From assembly GCF_900636535.1 (NCBI RefSeq), contig NZ_LR134289.1, positions 4,481,001 to 4,545,000 on the forward strand: 64,000 bases of DNA. The letters run 5' to 3'. The translations under genes and the position numbers were made by a program. This document shows positions 37,781 to 44,872 of the stretch, one piece after another. The notes beneath the pieces were generated by a model. The model was not told where the DNA came from, ran no database searches, and saw only the letters and a program-made list of their open reading frames with translations. Position 1 is the first letter of the stretch; each line of letters begins with the position of its first letter. The DNA comes from Chryseobacterium gleum. GTDB taxonomy: Bacteria; Bacteroidota; Bacteroidia; Flavobacteriales; Weeksellaceae.

Positions 37781-38162
37781 AGTTTACTTATAGGTAAAAA
37801 TAATAAGGCCGTCCAAAAGTTGATTAAAACACAAATTTATTTAGATGCTGCAACAGATTTTGCAGAAACATCAATGAATGAAAAAACCTCTTATGAAGCT
37901 TCTTTTGGACTGTGGGGTCTTTTAAGAGAAAATTTTAATATACAAGGACAGTTTATGGGGAAAACTAACTTTAGTTTTTATTCACTTGGAAATAAAGTAG
38001 TAATTATGGCGTTTGATTCCAAGTCGGTTTCATCATACTCCCTTAATCCTTTTAATAAGGGAAGAAAGAAATATACCAAGGAGTAAAGGTATAGCCATTC
38101 CCCAAAGTACAACTCATCAAACATATATCTGGTGGACAACAAAAAGCAATTTATTTAAATGA
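37781..38162 (+). pseudogene. Frameshifted toxin tip
   Basis: The first part reads in one frame from just after the hairpin (KAVQKLIKTQIYLDAATDF, then SFYSLGNKVVIMAFDSKSV) and ends at TAA 38084. The natural continuation is in another frame (REERNIPRSKGIAIPQS, then TTHQTYIWW), ending at a TGA at 38160-38162 that overlaps the ATG of the next gene as ATGA. A frameshift somewhere in 38035-38065 therefore separates the two parts. I infer a toxin inactivated by an indel; the activity is not recognisable. Confidence 0.6.
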
Positions 38163-38539
38163 AAAAGATAATATTTTTAGCACTCTCATTATTTTTTTAT
38201 TCATGTTCTAGTAATACAGACGAGATTTTAGGAAAATATGAGTATAAGGGGAAACAAACTCTTGATTCTATTATTATTGAGAAAAATGTATATATACATA
38301 AAATCTACAATAAGCAAGGAAAACTAATGTACCAGGGGAATTCAACTTGGGAATTAAATGATAACAGAATAATTTTTTATAACTTTTATAATAACGAGGA
38401 TTATAATTTGACTGATTTTTTAACAGAGGAGCAAGCAAAAAAGTTTTTAATCAGATTTTCTTGCCCGATCTACAATGAAAACAAACAAACTGTAATTCAA
38501 GCAAACTCAGACCAAAATATCCTCTATTATAAAAATTGA
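38159..38539 (+). CDS. Immunity-like lipoprotein
   Basis: A 126-residue lipoprotein: signal peptide with lipobox YSC, then SSNTDEILGKYEYKG. It is a relative of the lipoprotein at 42376 (shared DEI-GKY, IYN-GK, N-I-F-FY pattern). Its ATG overlaps the stop of the broken toxin by ATGA. An exported, lipid-anchored immunity protein suggests the partner toxin acted in the periplasm or at the membrane (inference). Confidence 0.6.
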   Translation: MKKIIFLALSLFFYSCSSNTDEILGKYEYKGKQTLDSIIIEKNVYIHKIYNKQGKLMYQGNSTWELNDNRIIFYNFYNNEDYNLTDFLTEEQAKKFLIRFSCPIYNENKQTVIQANSDQNILYYKN

Positions 38540-38555
38540 TCTGTTTTCACCACCA

Positions 38556-38645
38556 CAGCTGAGCAAAGTCACTTGACTTTGAGCCAATAATAAAAGTAAT
38601 TCCTATACAATATGCTCCAAAGTCGGGAGACTTCGGAGAGCAGGG
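38556..38645 (+). repeat. 90-base repeat with inverted ends, copy A
   Basis: It matches 40852-40941 at 82 of 90 positions without gaps. Each end is a small hairpin of AAAGTC-N4-GACTT type, and the two ends are roughly complementary to each other. It is placed between an immunity gene and the next toxin remnant. It can be read as protein in several frames, so a coding origin (linker relic) is possible. Confidence 0.7.
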
Positions 38646-38819
38646 GGTACGATGTCAAATAAATTTTTTAATTCCATTTGGAATGGAAAAGCGGATGGTT
38701 TAAGTGCATATAAAGTTTTAAGTAAAACAGAAGATGTTGTTAATAATGGATATTTAAGATCAAATGGAACACCTATTAACGGCAAGATTAATCAAATTAT
38801 TCTTAAAAAAATAAGATAA
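38583..38819 (+). pseudogene. Displaced toxin-tip fragment
   Basis: An open frame with an ATG at 38652 that gives 55 residues (MSNKFFNSIWNGKADGLSAY, then TPINGKINQIILKKIR). It ends 2 bases before the immunity-like gene at 38822. It is too short to be a complete toxin and starts inside the 90-base repeat. Probably the surviving C-terminal end of a tip; activity unknown. Confidence 0.5.
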
Positions 38820-38821
38820 AT

Positions 38822-39307
38822 ATGTTTGAAAGTTTAATACACAGTAAAAATATAGATGAGATTCATACCTCAGATGCATATTTTGGTAAAGTTTTATTAA
38901 ATGGTAAAAATTTATTGATTCCCTATATAAATTTGGGGATTTCGAATCATGAATTAAACGAAAGTAATAATCTTAAATTCATAGATTACTGTTATTTCGT
39001 TGCCATAGATTTTTCTTTTCTTAAAATTAATGATAATGTTATTCTTGATAATTTAAAAAATAAATATAATCCTTTAGAGTCTAGTTATCTAGGAGGATAT
39101 GATATGCTTGGAAATCAAAATGTATTTGATATTGAGGTACAAGCCAACAAAAGATTTATACAATTAGTTAAGGATTACAAAATTAATGAACAAATATGGA
39201 TACCTTTAAAAGAACTTTCATTTCCAATAAATTTAGACATAGATACATTAAATAATTTTGTCAATAACAAAAATTTGCCTGAAAATTTAATGATATTGTT
39301 TAAATAG
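38822..39307 (+). CDS. Immunity-like protein
   Basis: A 161-residue soluble protein. A strand-rich first half (FGKVLLNGKNLLIPYINLGI, CYFVAIDFSFLKI) is followed by a helical end. It starts 2 bases after the toxin fragment. I do not recognise a family. Confidence 0.55.
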   Translation: MFESLIHSKNIDEIHTSDAYFGKVLLNGKNLLIPYINLGISNHELNESNNLKFIDYCYFVAIDFSFLKINDNVILDNLKNKYNPLESSYLGGYDMLGNQNVFDIEVQANKRFIQLVKDYKINEQIWIPLKELSFPINLDIDTLNNFVNNKNLPENLMILFK

Positions 39308-39436
39308 AAAAATGAGTTTGACAATAGGAGTATTGCACGATATTATAGCAAATGCCGGCTAATAATTTTACATTTCACATTATTGATGATTAGGAGGGGA
39401 ATGTTTTCCTTCTTGTTTCGTGTCTTATAAATAATT

Positions 39437-39464
39437 AAAATCATTGCTTTTGCAGTGGTTTTAT
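39437..39464 (+). terminator. Terminator-like hairpin, module border
   Basis: Stem AAAATCATTGC / GCAGTGGTTTT with a T4 loop, directly before the displaced Rhs core fragment. Confidence 0.65.
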
Positions 39465-39477
39465 ACCCTTCTTATTT

Positions 39478-39900
39478 AAAAACAGCACAGGCGCTCCTGA
39501 AATTATCGATACCAACAATTATTATGCTTTTGGGCTGAACCATATCTCCGGACCGTTCAGTACTTCAGGTTTTGGAAGCTTTTACAGCTACAAATACAAC
39601 GGCAAAGAACTACAGGAAACCGGGATGTATGATTACGGCGCCAGGATGCTGATGCCTGATCTGGGAAGATGGGGTTCCATGGATGCCATGTCTGAGAAAT
39701 ACAGTGCATGGAGTCCTTATAACTATGCCATCAACAATCCTGTGATGGTGATTGATCCGGATGGGAATGATATACAAACCTATACAGGGGATGCAGCAGT
39801 AGCATTTGGAAGAGCTTTGCAAATGAATATGTCTACAAGTTCTGAAACTTCGAGAGGAAATATTTTTACGGGGTTTGATCTTAAAGGTTTTAAAAAATAA
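39478..39900 (+). pseudogene. Displaced Rhs core end, copy 2
   Basis: It repeats the 3' part of the live Rhs gene (from about 33741) almost base for base: APEIIDTNNYY, GKELQETGMYDYGARMLMP, DPDGND. No start codon precedes it; the frame opens at a stop in the hairpin. After DPDGND the sequence diverges (IQTYTGDAAVAFGRALQM) and ends after about 45 residues (TGFDLKGFKK), so the tip is missing or deleted. Such a fragment can serve as homology for swapping tips into the live gene (inference). Confidence 0.8.
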
Positions 39901-39911
39901 ATAATATGAAT

Positions 39912-40187
39912 ATGAAAAAAGATATCATTAAATATATACCATCATTATTGTTGTTAATAAATATTTTTATTTATTTAATGTTTCATTTTCTATTTAAATA
40001 TGATTTTAATAGAAAATTATATTATGAGTTTCATGCAACTGTAATTCCTATTTTAATAATTGTTAATATTTTTATTTCAGTATTAGTTTTTATAATTCTT
40101 TATAAGAAAAGATATTATGATATAATATATTATCCCCTATTTCCTATTCTTTTTTATATTGTATTTTTATTATTTCATTATTCTTGA
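39912..40187 (+). CDS. Small membrane protein, immunity-like
   Basis: A 91-residue protein with three transmembrane segments (PSLLLLINIFIYLMFHFLF, VIPILIIVNIFISVLVFIIL, PLFPILFYIVFLLFHY). An ATG 6 bases upstream (39906) is equally possible. It lies directly behind an Rhs core fragment. Membrane immunity proteins usually guard against toxins that attack the inner membrane or periplasm; this is inference. Confidence 0.5.
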   Translation: MKKDIIKYIPSLLLLINIFIYLMFHFLFKYDFNRKLYYEFHATVIPILIIVNIFISVLVFIILYKKRYYDIIYYPLFPILFYIVFLLFHYS

Positions 40188-40311
40188 TCTTTAAATAATT
40201 CTTTAACTGACTGGATTATATTGATTGTTTGATAATACTGGTTTATACTTTTTTAAGATCCTATATATGGTAATTTAAAATACAGAAATCTGTATTTGAA
40301 ATGACATATGA

Positions 40312-40401
40312 AATGAAGCAGAAGAAAGAGAAGCGCCTATTGGTGAAAGATATTTGAAACCAATTGAATATTATAGAAATGCAACAGTACCATTAAAATA
40401 A
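40312..40401 (+). pseudogene. Relic of a toxin tail
   Basis: An open stretch of 29 codons (EREAPIGERYLKPIEYYRNA, then TVPLK) between two stops, ending 15 bases before the next small membrane-protein gene. No start codon. Read as the last codons of a lost toxin module from its position; weak evidence. Confidence 0.35.
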
Positions 40402-40416
40402 ATTTAATATCTAGTT

Positions 40417-40683
40417 ATGAAGTTAATAATAAGAATAACAAAAATAGTAGTAGGATTTTTCTCTTATCTGTTTTTAAGTATTTTATATCAAAAATCTTTT
40501 GGCCAAGAACCTTTTAATAATGCTTTTTCAATAGGCCTACCAAGATTTTACTTTGAGTTTTATTCAAGTGATTGTCAAAAGCTTAATGGAAGTAGTATTG
40601 GACAATTCATAATTAATGTAGCTATTTATACAAGTATAGTTCTATTATATTATAAATTTATTTTTAAAAAGAAAGTCAGATAA
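40417..40683 (+). CDS. Small membrane protein, immunity-like
   Basis: An 88-residue protein with an N-terminal hydrophobic segment (IVVGFFSYLFLSILYQ) and a second near the C-terminus (FIINVAIYTSIVLLYYKFIF). Family not recognised; called from array position. Confidence 0.45.
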   Translation: MKLIIRITKIVVGFFSYLFLSILYQKSFGQEPFNNAFSIGLPRFYFEFYSSDCQKLNGSSIGQFIINVAIYTSIVLLYYKFIFKKKVR

Positions 40684-40696
40684 ATGTACTGGTCAT

Positions 40697-40730
40697 AAAT
40701 TAGAGTATTGAACTCAATACTCTAATTTTA
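40697..40730 (+). terminator. Terminator-like hairpin, second family
   Basis: Stem AAATTAGAGTATTGA / TCAATACTCTAATTT, close copy of the hairpin at 36190. Confidence 0.75.
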
Positions 40731-40851
40731 ATGATACTGTGGACAGTTGGTATTGTGTGTCACAAAACAGGTGCGAGCGTCTCGAGCATGTCTTCTGCTA
40801 AGAATAATTGCAAGACAAAGGTTTTATTCTACCATCATATAGACTTACATC

Positions 40852-40941
40852 CAGCTACGCAAAGTCTCCTGACTTTGAGCCAATAATAAAAATAATTCCT
40901 ATGCAATATGCTTCAAAGTCAGGAGACTTCGGAGAGCAGGG
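40852..40941 (+). repeat. 90-base repeat with inverted ends, copy B
   Basis: Best-preserved copy. CAAAGTCTCCTGACTTTG near the left end is the reverse complement of CAAAGTCAGGAGACTTCG near the right end, except for one base. It lies just ahead of the broken toxin tip at 40908. Confidence 0.75.
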
Positions 40942-41243
40942 CAAATAAGGGATCTAAAACAGTCTCTTTGATGATTGGCAATGGAAAAGCTCATCCATAT
41001 TATAATGATAAAAACAATATGATTTCTGCATTAAGTCATGAGGGCGGAAAAATAGGTCACTTAACAGTAAATCCTGATGATATTAATATATCTAAACTAG
41101 ATTTAGCAAAAGAACATATTAAAATTTATGAATATCAAATGGCTTCTCCTCTTTTTAAGTAAACGACACCTGAATTTCAAAAATTAATGAAAAAAAATTA
41201 TAACGATGATAAATGGTATTATAACACGTACAGGGCAAAGTAA
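40908..41243 (+). pseudogene. Toxin tip interrupted by a nonsense codon, metallopeptidase-like
   Basis: The frame from 40908 runs 84 codons to TAA at 41160-41162. The same frame then continues with sensible sequence (TTPEFQKLMKKNYNDDKWY) to a stop at 41241-41243. The domain shows ISALSHEGGKIGHL followed by EHIKIYEYQMASP. This recalls Rhs tips of zincin type that have HExxH, a later EH, and 'QM..P.F..TT..F'. Here the second histidine of HExxH is a lysine, so even without the stop it may be inactive. The beginning lies in the 90-base repeat, out of frame with it. Confidence 0.5.
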
Positions 41244-41730
41244 ATTTAAAATTTATGTATTTCTATTGATTATCTTATTTATATCATGTAAGAAACCTAT
41301 GTTAAAGAATGATGATGTTGTTTGTTCTTTCCAAAATTTAGTATGTGATTATTCAAAAGATAGTATAAGGATAAAAAATGTAGAAACTTTTTTACTTTTT
41401 GGGAATCCAACAAATGATACCCTTAAAATTTCTCTTAAAGATTTTCAAACAAACTATCGACATATTTATGAAAAAGATACATTTAAGATAAATTTTGAAG
41501 CATTAACTCCAATTTCTATTCCACCACATGATTCCCTAGGGTTACCTTGTGTGTCAACAATTGACAGGAATTTTGATAAAAAAAATACAATCTTTGAAAA
41601 AGGTTTTTCAGTTATTAATGTTAGATCCCAAAAAGGAGTTTCTCATGCGCCGGGCTATAGATTAAAACAGGTACATGAGTTTCAATTATATCAAAAATGG
41701 GGAAAAAGAAATGATAATATAAGTTTATGA
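41206..41730 (+). CDS. Immunity-like lipoprotein
   Basis: A 174-residue lipoprotein with a slightly long signal peptide (FKIYVFLLIILFISC) and a beta-rich mature part (VETFLLFGNPTNDTLKISL). Its ATG lies inside the end of the broken toxin tip (38-base overlap, other frame), as expected for an immunity gene coupled to its toxin. Family not recognised. Confidence 0.55.
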   Translation: MINGIITRTGQSKFKIYVFLLIILFISCKKPMLKNDDVVCSFQNLVCDYSKDSIRIKNVETFLLFGNPTNDTLKISLKDFQTNYRHIYEKDTFKINFEALTPISIPPHDSLGLPCVSTIDRNFDKKNTIFEKGFSVINVRSQKGVSHAPGYRLKQVHEFQLYQKWGKRNDNISL

Positions 41731-41791
41731 AATAGTAAATCTTTGGATTAATGCTACCATCATCAACCAATCTCTGAAAGCAGCAAAAGAG

Positions 41792-42351
41792 ATGAAGGGA
41801 TATGAATTATTTTATAATAATTTCACTGTCGTTACCGGAGTATTTTATTATTTGGATTATAATAATTGTAAAGAACTTCAGGAAACCGGGATGTATGATT
41901 ACGGCGCCAGGATGCTGATGCCGGATCTGGGAAGATGGGGTTCCATGGATGCCATGTCTGAGAAATACAGTGCATGGAGTCCTTATAACTATGCCATCAA
42001 CAATCCTGTGATGGTGATTGATCCGGATGGGAATGATATTTCTTATTCAGGAGAAGCGGCACAACAGGCTTTTAAAGCCTATGTTGCAATAATGTCTACA
42101 AGTACTGAAACTTCGGGAGGTAATATATTTACTGGTTTTGATTTTAATTCTTTTTTAGATGATATTACTGTAGATTATCGTGGTAAGATAATAAAAATTG
42201 ATGCTAATAATAAACCTAATCGTTTTTTGATGAAAAAGGATAGACTGAAAGCAACTCCGAAATTCAAAAAAAAGTAATTAACCCAACCTCAAAGAACGTT
42301 TTTAAACAAGCTATAACACCACCATCTATACTAACAAGACCTAGATTTTAA
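41792..42351 (+). pseudogene. Displaced Rhs core end with tip broken at a poly-A run, copy 3
   Basis: The ORF from 41792 carries 25 unrelated residues, then from 41869 the Rhs core end (KELQETGMYDYGARMLMP, DPDGND) and a short tip (VDYRGKIIKIDANNKPNRF). It stops at 42277 directly after eight A (42266-42273). With one more A the frame continues to 42351 (VINPTSKNVFKQ, then TPPSILTRPRF), ending 24 bases before the lipoprotein gene. I infer a slip in the A-run. Whether it is fixed, reversible or a sequencing error cannot be told. Confidence 0.65.
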
Positions 42352-42375
42352 ATCGAACAACTTAAATTAATAAAT

Positions 42376-42768
42376 ATGAAGAAAAGTATAAGTTTAATTT
42401 TATTACCTTTTTTATTTTCGTGCCAAAATATTAGTAATGAAGATATATATGGAAAATATTCACCCATATCATACAAAAATACATATGACACTTTAACGAT
42501 TAACAAGGATGGGGTTTATAACAGAGTAATTTACAATATAAAAGGGAAGAAAGTGTTGAATTACAATTCGAAATACAAATTAGAAGGTAACACAATAAAG
42601 TTTAATGATTTTTATTTAAATTTTGATAAAGATTTAATTGCCTTTCCAGAAGATGTGAATGATACTGATATGACCTATACTACTTTTTTTGAGAAAAAAG
42701 ATAAGAATATTATACTTTGCTTTGGCTACCATGATGGGGAGAATTGTTATAAAAAGATTATAGAATAA
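42376..42768 (+). CDS. Immunity-like lipoprotein
   Basis: A 130-residue lipoprotein with lipobox FSC, then QNISNEDIYGKYSPI. Related to the protein at 38159 (same ED/DEI-GKY opening, shared IYN-GK and N-I-F-D/N-FY). Last immunity-like gene of the array, behind the third Rhs fragment. The related pair suggests both lost tips belonged to one toxin family acting outside the cytoplasm. Confidence 0.6.
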   Translation: MKKSISLILLPFLFSCQNISNEDIYGKYSPISYKNTYDTLTINKDGVYNRVIYNIKGKKVLNYNSKYKLEGNTIKFNDFYLNFDKDLIAFPEDVNDTDMTYTTFFEKKDKNIILCFGYHDGENCYKKIIE

Positions 42769-42791
42769 AAAAAACACTGAACAAAGCCCCA

Positions 42792-42861
42792 ACTGGCAAA
42801 GTCTCCTGACTTTGAGCCAATAACAAAAGTAATTCCAATACAATATGCCCCAAAGTAGGAT
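42792..42861 (+). repeat. 90-base repeat, truncated copy C
   Basis: Matches the first 70 bases of copies A and B (GCAAAGTCTCCTGACTTTG and onward) and breaks off after CCAAAGT. It marks the right end of the array. Confidence 0.65.
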
Positions 42862-42869
42862 AATAAAAC

Positions 42870-42896
42870 AAAACCACTGCATTGCAGTGGTTTTTA
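42870..42896. terminator. Terminator at the end of the Rhs array
   Basis: Stem AAAACCACTGC / GCAGTGGTTTT with an ATT loop and a T-run, between the array and the convergent regulator gene. Same family as 35249. Confidence 0.8.
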
Positions 42897-42928
42897 TCAT
42901 TTTATTGGAAGTTTTATCTCAAAAAGCC

Positions 42929-43333
42929 TTACTTATCAAGCAGCTTCTCCAGTCTGCTCATCATTTCATCCTTTTCCTTCAGCATTCTTTCGTAAAGCGC
43001 GATTTTTTCTTCGTGAAGTTGAACAATTTTATCAATAGGATTAATATTTTGAACTTCGATTCTATTATTAAACATTGCATTATCTGAAAATGTACAGGAA
43101 ATTAGGTTCACCGCCTGTTCCTCATCAAAATTCTGAAAAGCTTCTACGGGGATTTTCAGTACTTCGGATATTTTTTCCAGCAGTTGGTTTTCAATGGTTT
43201 CTCTTTGTTCAAGTAAAGAGATCTTTTTTTGGTTCCAGTCGTCGCCCAGATCAAGTGCCAATGCTTCCTGCTTGATGCCCAGCATTTCTCTGAAACGTTT
43301 TACATTTCTTCCCTGATGTATTTTGTGATCCAT
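42929..43333 (-). CDS. XRE-family helix-turn-helix regulator
   Basis: A 134-residue DNA-binding protein. The HTH_3 domain is at about residues 8-68 (NVKRFREMLGIKQEALALDL, KISLLEQRETIENQLLEKISEVLKIP). The C-terminal half ends in a coiled coil (IVQLHEEKIALYERMLKEKDEMMSRLEKLL), likely for dimerisation. It closes the Rhs array, convergent with it; whether it controls the array is unknown. Confidence 0.85.
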   Translation of the reverse strand: MDHKIHQGRNVKRFREMLGIKQEALALDLGDDWNQKKISLLEQRETIENQLLEKISEVLKIPVEAFQNFDEEQAVNLISCTFSDNAMFNNRIEVQNINPIDKIVQLHEEKIALYERMLKEKDEMMSRLEKLLDK

Positions 43334-43356
43334 TCTTTAATCAATTTGTGAAGACT

Positions 43357-43364
43357 CAAAGATA
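43357..43364 (-). promoter_or_regulatory. -7 element of the XRE regulator gene
   Basis: TATCTTTG on the minus strand, 24 bases upstream of the start codon. Confidence 0.6.
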
Positions 43365-43508
43365 CTACATTCTGTAAAGTAAAGGTGAAAAAATGTCCGG
43401 TAAAATATTCGCATTGCGGTTACTCTTTTCTTAAAGCATCACGAGCCACTCCATAACCGCTCTCTGCTACTTTATGGAAACAGGCTATCTCAGAACGTTT
43501 TAATTTCC

Positions 43509-43516
43509 TAACTTTG
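43509..43516 (+). promoter_or_regulatory. -7 element of map
   Basis: TAACTTTG, 27 bases upstream of the map ATG. Confidence 0.6.
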
Positions 43517-43542
43517 TAGTTCTCAACAATAATCAAACAAAT

Positions 43543-44307
43543 ATGTCAATCACCAGCGAAGATCAGATGCTCGGAATGCAAAAAGTAAGTGAAGCCGTTG
43601 CCTTTACTTTGAAAAAGATGACAGAATATGCTGAACCCGGTATGACCACAAAAGATCTTGATGAATACGGAGCCAAAATACTGGAAAGTTTCGGGGCAAA
43701 ATCAGCGCCTTACCTGACCTATGGATTCCCGGGCTGGACATGCATCAGCGTAGATAATGAATTCTGCCATGGTATTCCCACAGATCAAAGAGTGTTGAAA
43801 GAAGGTGACCTGATCAATATTGATGTTTCTGCTGAGCTGGATGGATATTGGGCAGATAACGGCGGATCTTTTGTCATTGGAAAAGATATTCACGGACATC
43901 AGAAACTGGTGGAGGCATCCAAAGACATTCTGAGAAAGGCGATCAGTAATATAAAAGGCGGTGTAAGAATAGCAGACATAGGACATTTAATGGAAACCGA
44001 AGCGAAGAAAAGAGGTCTTAAAGTCATTAAGAATCTTGCAGGCCACGGAGTAGGAAGAAGCTTACATGAGCAGCCTGATGAATTGCTTAACTACAGAAAC
44101 CGTTTTGATTCCAGACGTTTTAAGAAAAACGCTGTGGTGGCCATTGAAACATTTATCTCCACAGATTCCACAATTGCTGTGGAATTAAAAGACGGATGGA
44201 CCATGGTAGGCAATAAAGGCGGTTACATGGCCCAGCACGAACATACCATTGTAATTACCGACGGAAAACCCATCATTTTAACCGAAATGAATGAAATCCT
44301 GAATTAA
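43543..44307 (+). CDS. map: Type I methionine aminopeptidase
   Basis: Removes the initiator methionine from new proteins. It is 254 residues, the usual length for a type I enzyme without extension. The metal ligands are readable in order: D in NIDVSAELDGYWADNGGSF (two aspartates), H in AGHGVGRSLHE, E in VVAIETFIS, and E in QHEHTIVI. The substrate-binding histidine is in the FCHGIPTDQ segment. It is apart from ribosomal-protein operons here and has its own promoter, which suggests a second or stand-alone map copy. Confidence 0.92.
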   Translation: MSITSEDQMLGMQKVSEAVAFTLKKMTEYAEPGMTTKDLDEYGAKILESFGAKSAPYLTYGFPGWTCISVDNEFCHGIPTDQRVLKEGDLINIDVSAELDGYWADNGGSFVIGKDIHGHQKLVEASKDILRKAISNIKGGVRIADIGHLMETEAKKRGLKVIKNLAGHGVGRSLHEQPDELLNYRNRFDSRRFKKNAVVAIETFISTDSTIAVELKDGWTMVGNKGGYMAQHEHTIVITDGKPIILTEMNEILN

Positions 44308-44872
44308 TTAAAGGATGTTTATTCATAGTTGATAAACCGCAAAGACGACAAAGTTTTGTTGATGAAATTTTCACATTATTTCCCTGCTGAAAATCTTCGA
44401 TTTTCTTGCGCCTTAAAAACGTATCATAATTAAAGTCCCTTGCGCCCTTGCGTTAAAACAAAATAATAAACACTATTGAAATCATAAAGCTTCATCCAAT
44501 CAACTTGTTGATTCCATCTTTGCTCCCTTATATTCAGCATTAAGAATAGAAAACTTTGCGTTTCCAGTAAAACTTGCTAAGAAATGTCATTGACAAGATT
44601 AAAATCTTTCAGCACACGCTCATAATCCGCTGTAAGTCTTCTTCAATATGATAGATTTCCATCATCATTTCCCTGCTGAAAATCTTGAATTTTCTTGCGC
44701 CTTAAAAAAAACATATTATCGTTTAAAGTCCTTTGCGCCCTTGCGTTAAAACAAAATAATAAACACCATTGAAATCATAAAGCTTCATCCAATCAACTTG
44801 TTGATTCCATCTTTGCTCCCTTATATTCAGCATTAAGAATAGAAAACTTTGCGTTTACAATAACATCCGCTT
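44308..44872. other. Intergenic region with a tandem duplication
   Basis: A stretch of about 190 bases occurs twice (about 44378-44569 and 44668-44848), with shared landmarks CCCTGCTGAAAATCTT, CTTGCGCCCTTGCGTTAAAA and AACTTGTTGATTCCATC. Between the copies is a decayed 3' end of an azoreductase gene (44575-44660). No other gene. Confidence 0.7.
44575..44660 (-). pseudogene. Remnant of a second azoreductase gene
   Basis: On the minus strand this reads EIYHIEEDLQRIMSVLKDFN, then LVNDIS and a stop. It corresponds to ETYRIEG...YESILKDFNSVNEML at the end of the intact azoR, with an internal deletion and everything upstream missing. With the flanking 190-base repeat it shows that the azoR region was once tandemly duplicated and one copy was largely lost. 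Confidence 0.65.

Larger units (their letters stand above)
26623..42896 (+). other. Rhs polymorphic-toxin locus with displaced tip/immunity array
   Basis: One Rhs operon followed by eleven immunity-like ORFs (34846, 35366, 35816, 36720, 37331, 38159, 38822, 39906, 40417, 41206 and 42376). Most are preceded by a remnant of a toxin tip, and two by displaced copies of the Rhs core end (39478 and 41869). All are on the plus strand. From 34.8 to 42.8 kb the DNA is far more AT-rich than the Rhs gene. Hairpins and a 90-base repeat mark module borders. The layout is that of orphan-module arrays known for Rhs and contact-dependent inhibition toxins. Confidence 0.8.

Noticed and set aside
38603..38785. 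60-codon minus-strand ORF across repeat copy A
   Set aside because: Runs through the repeat and antisense to a toxin fragment on the coding strand; no start signals.
44378..44848. Repeats as ends of an insertion sequence
   Set aside because: They are direct, carry no transposase and continue into the azoR remnant; tandem duplication explains them.
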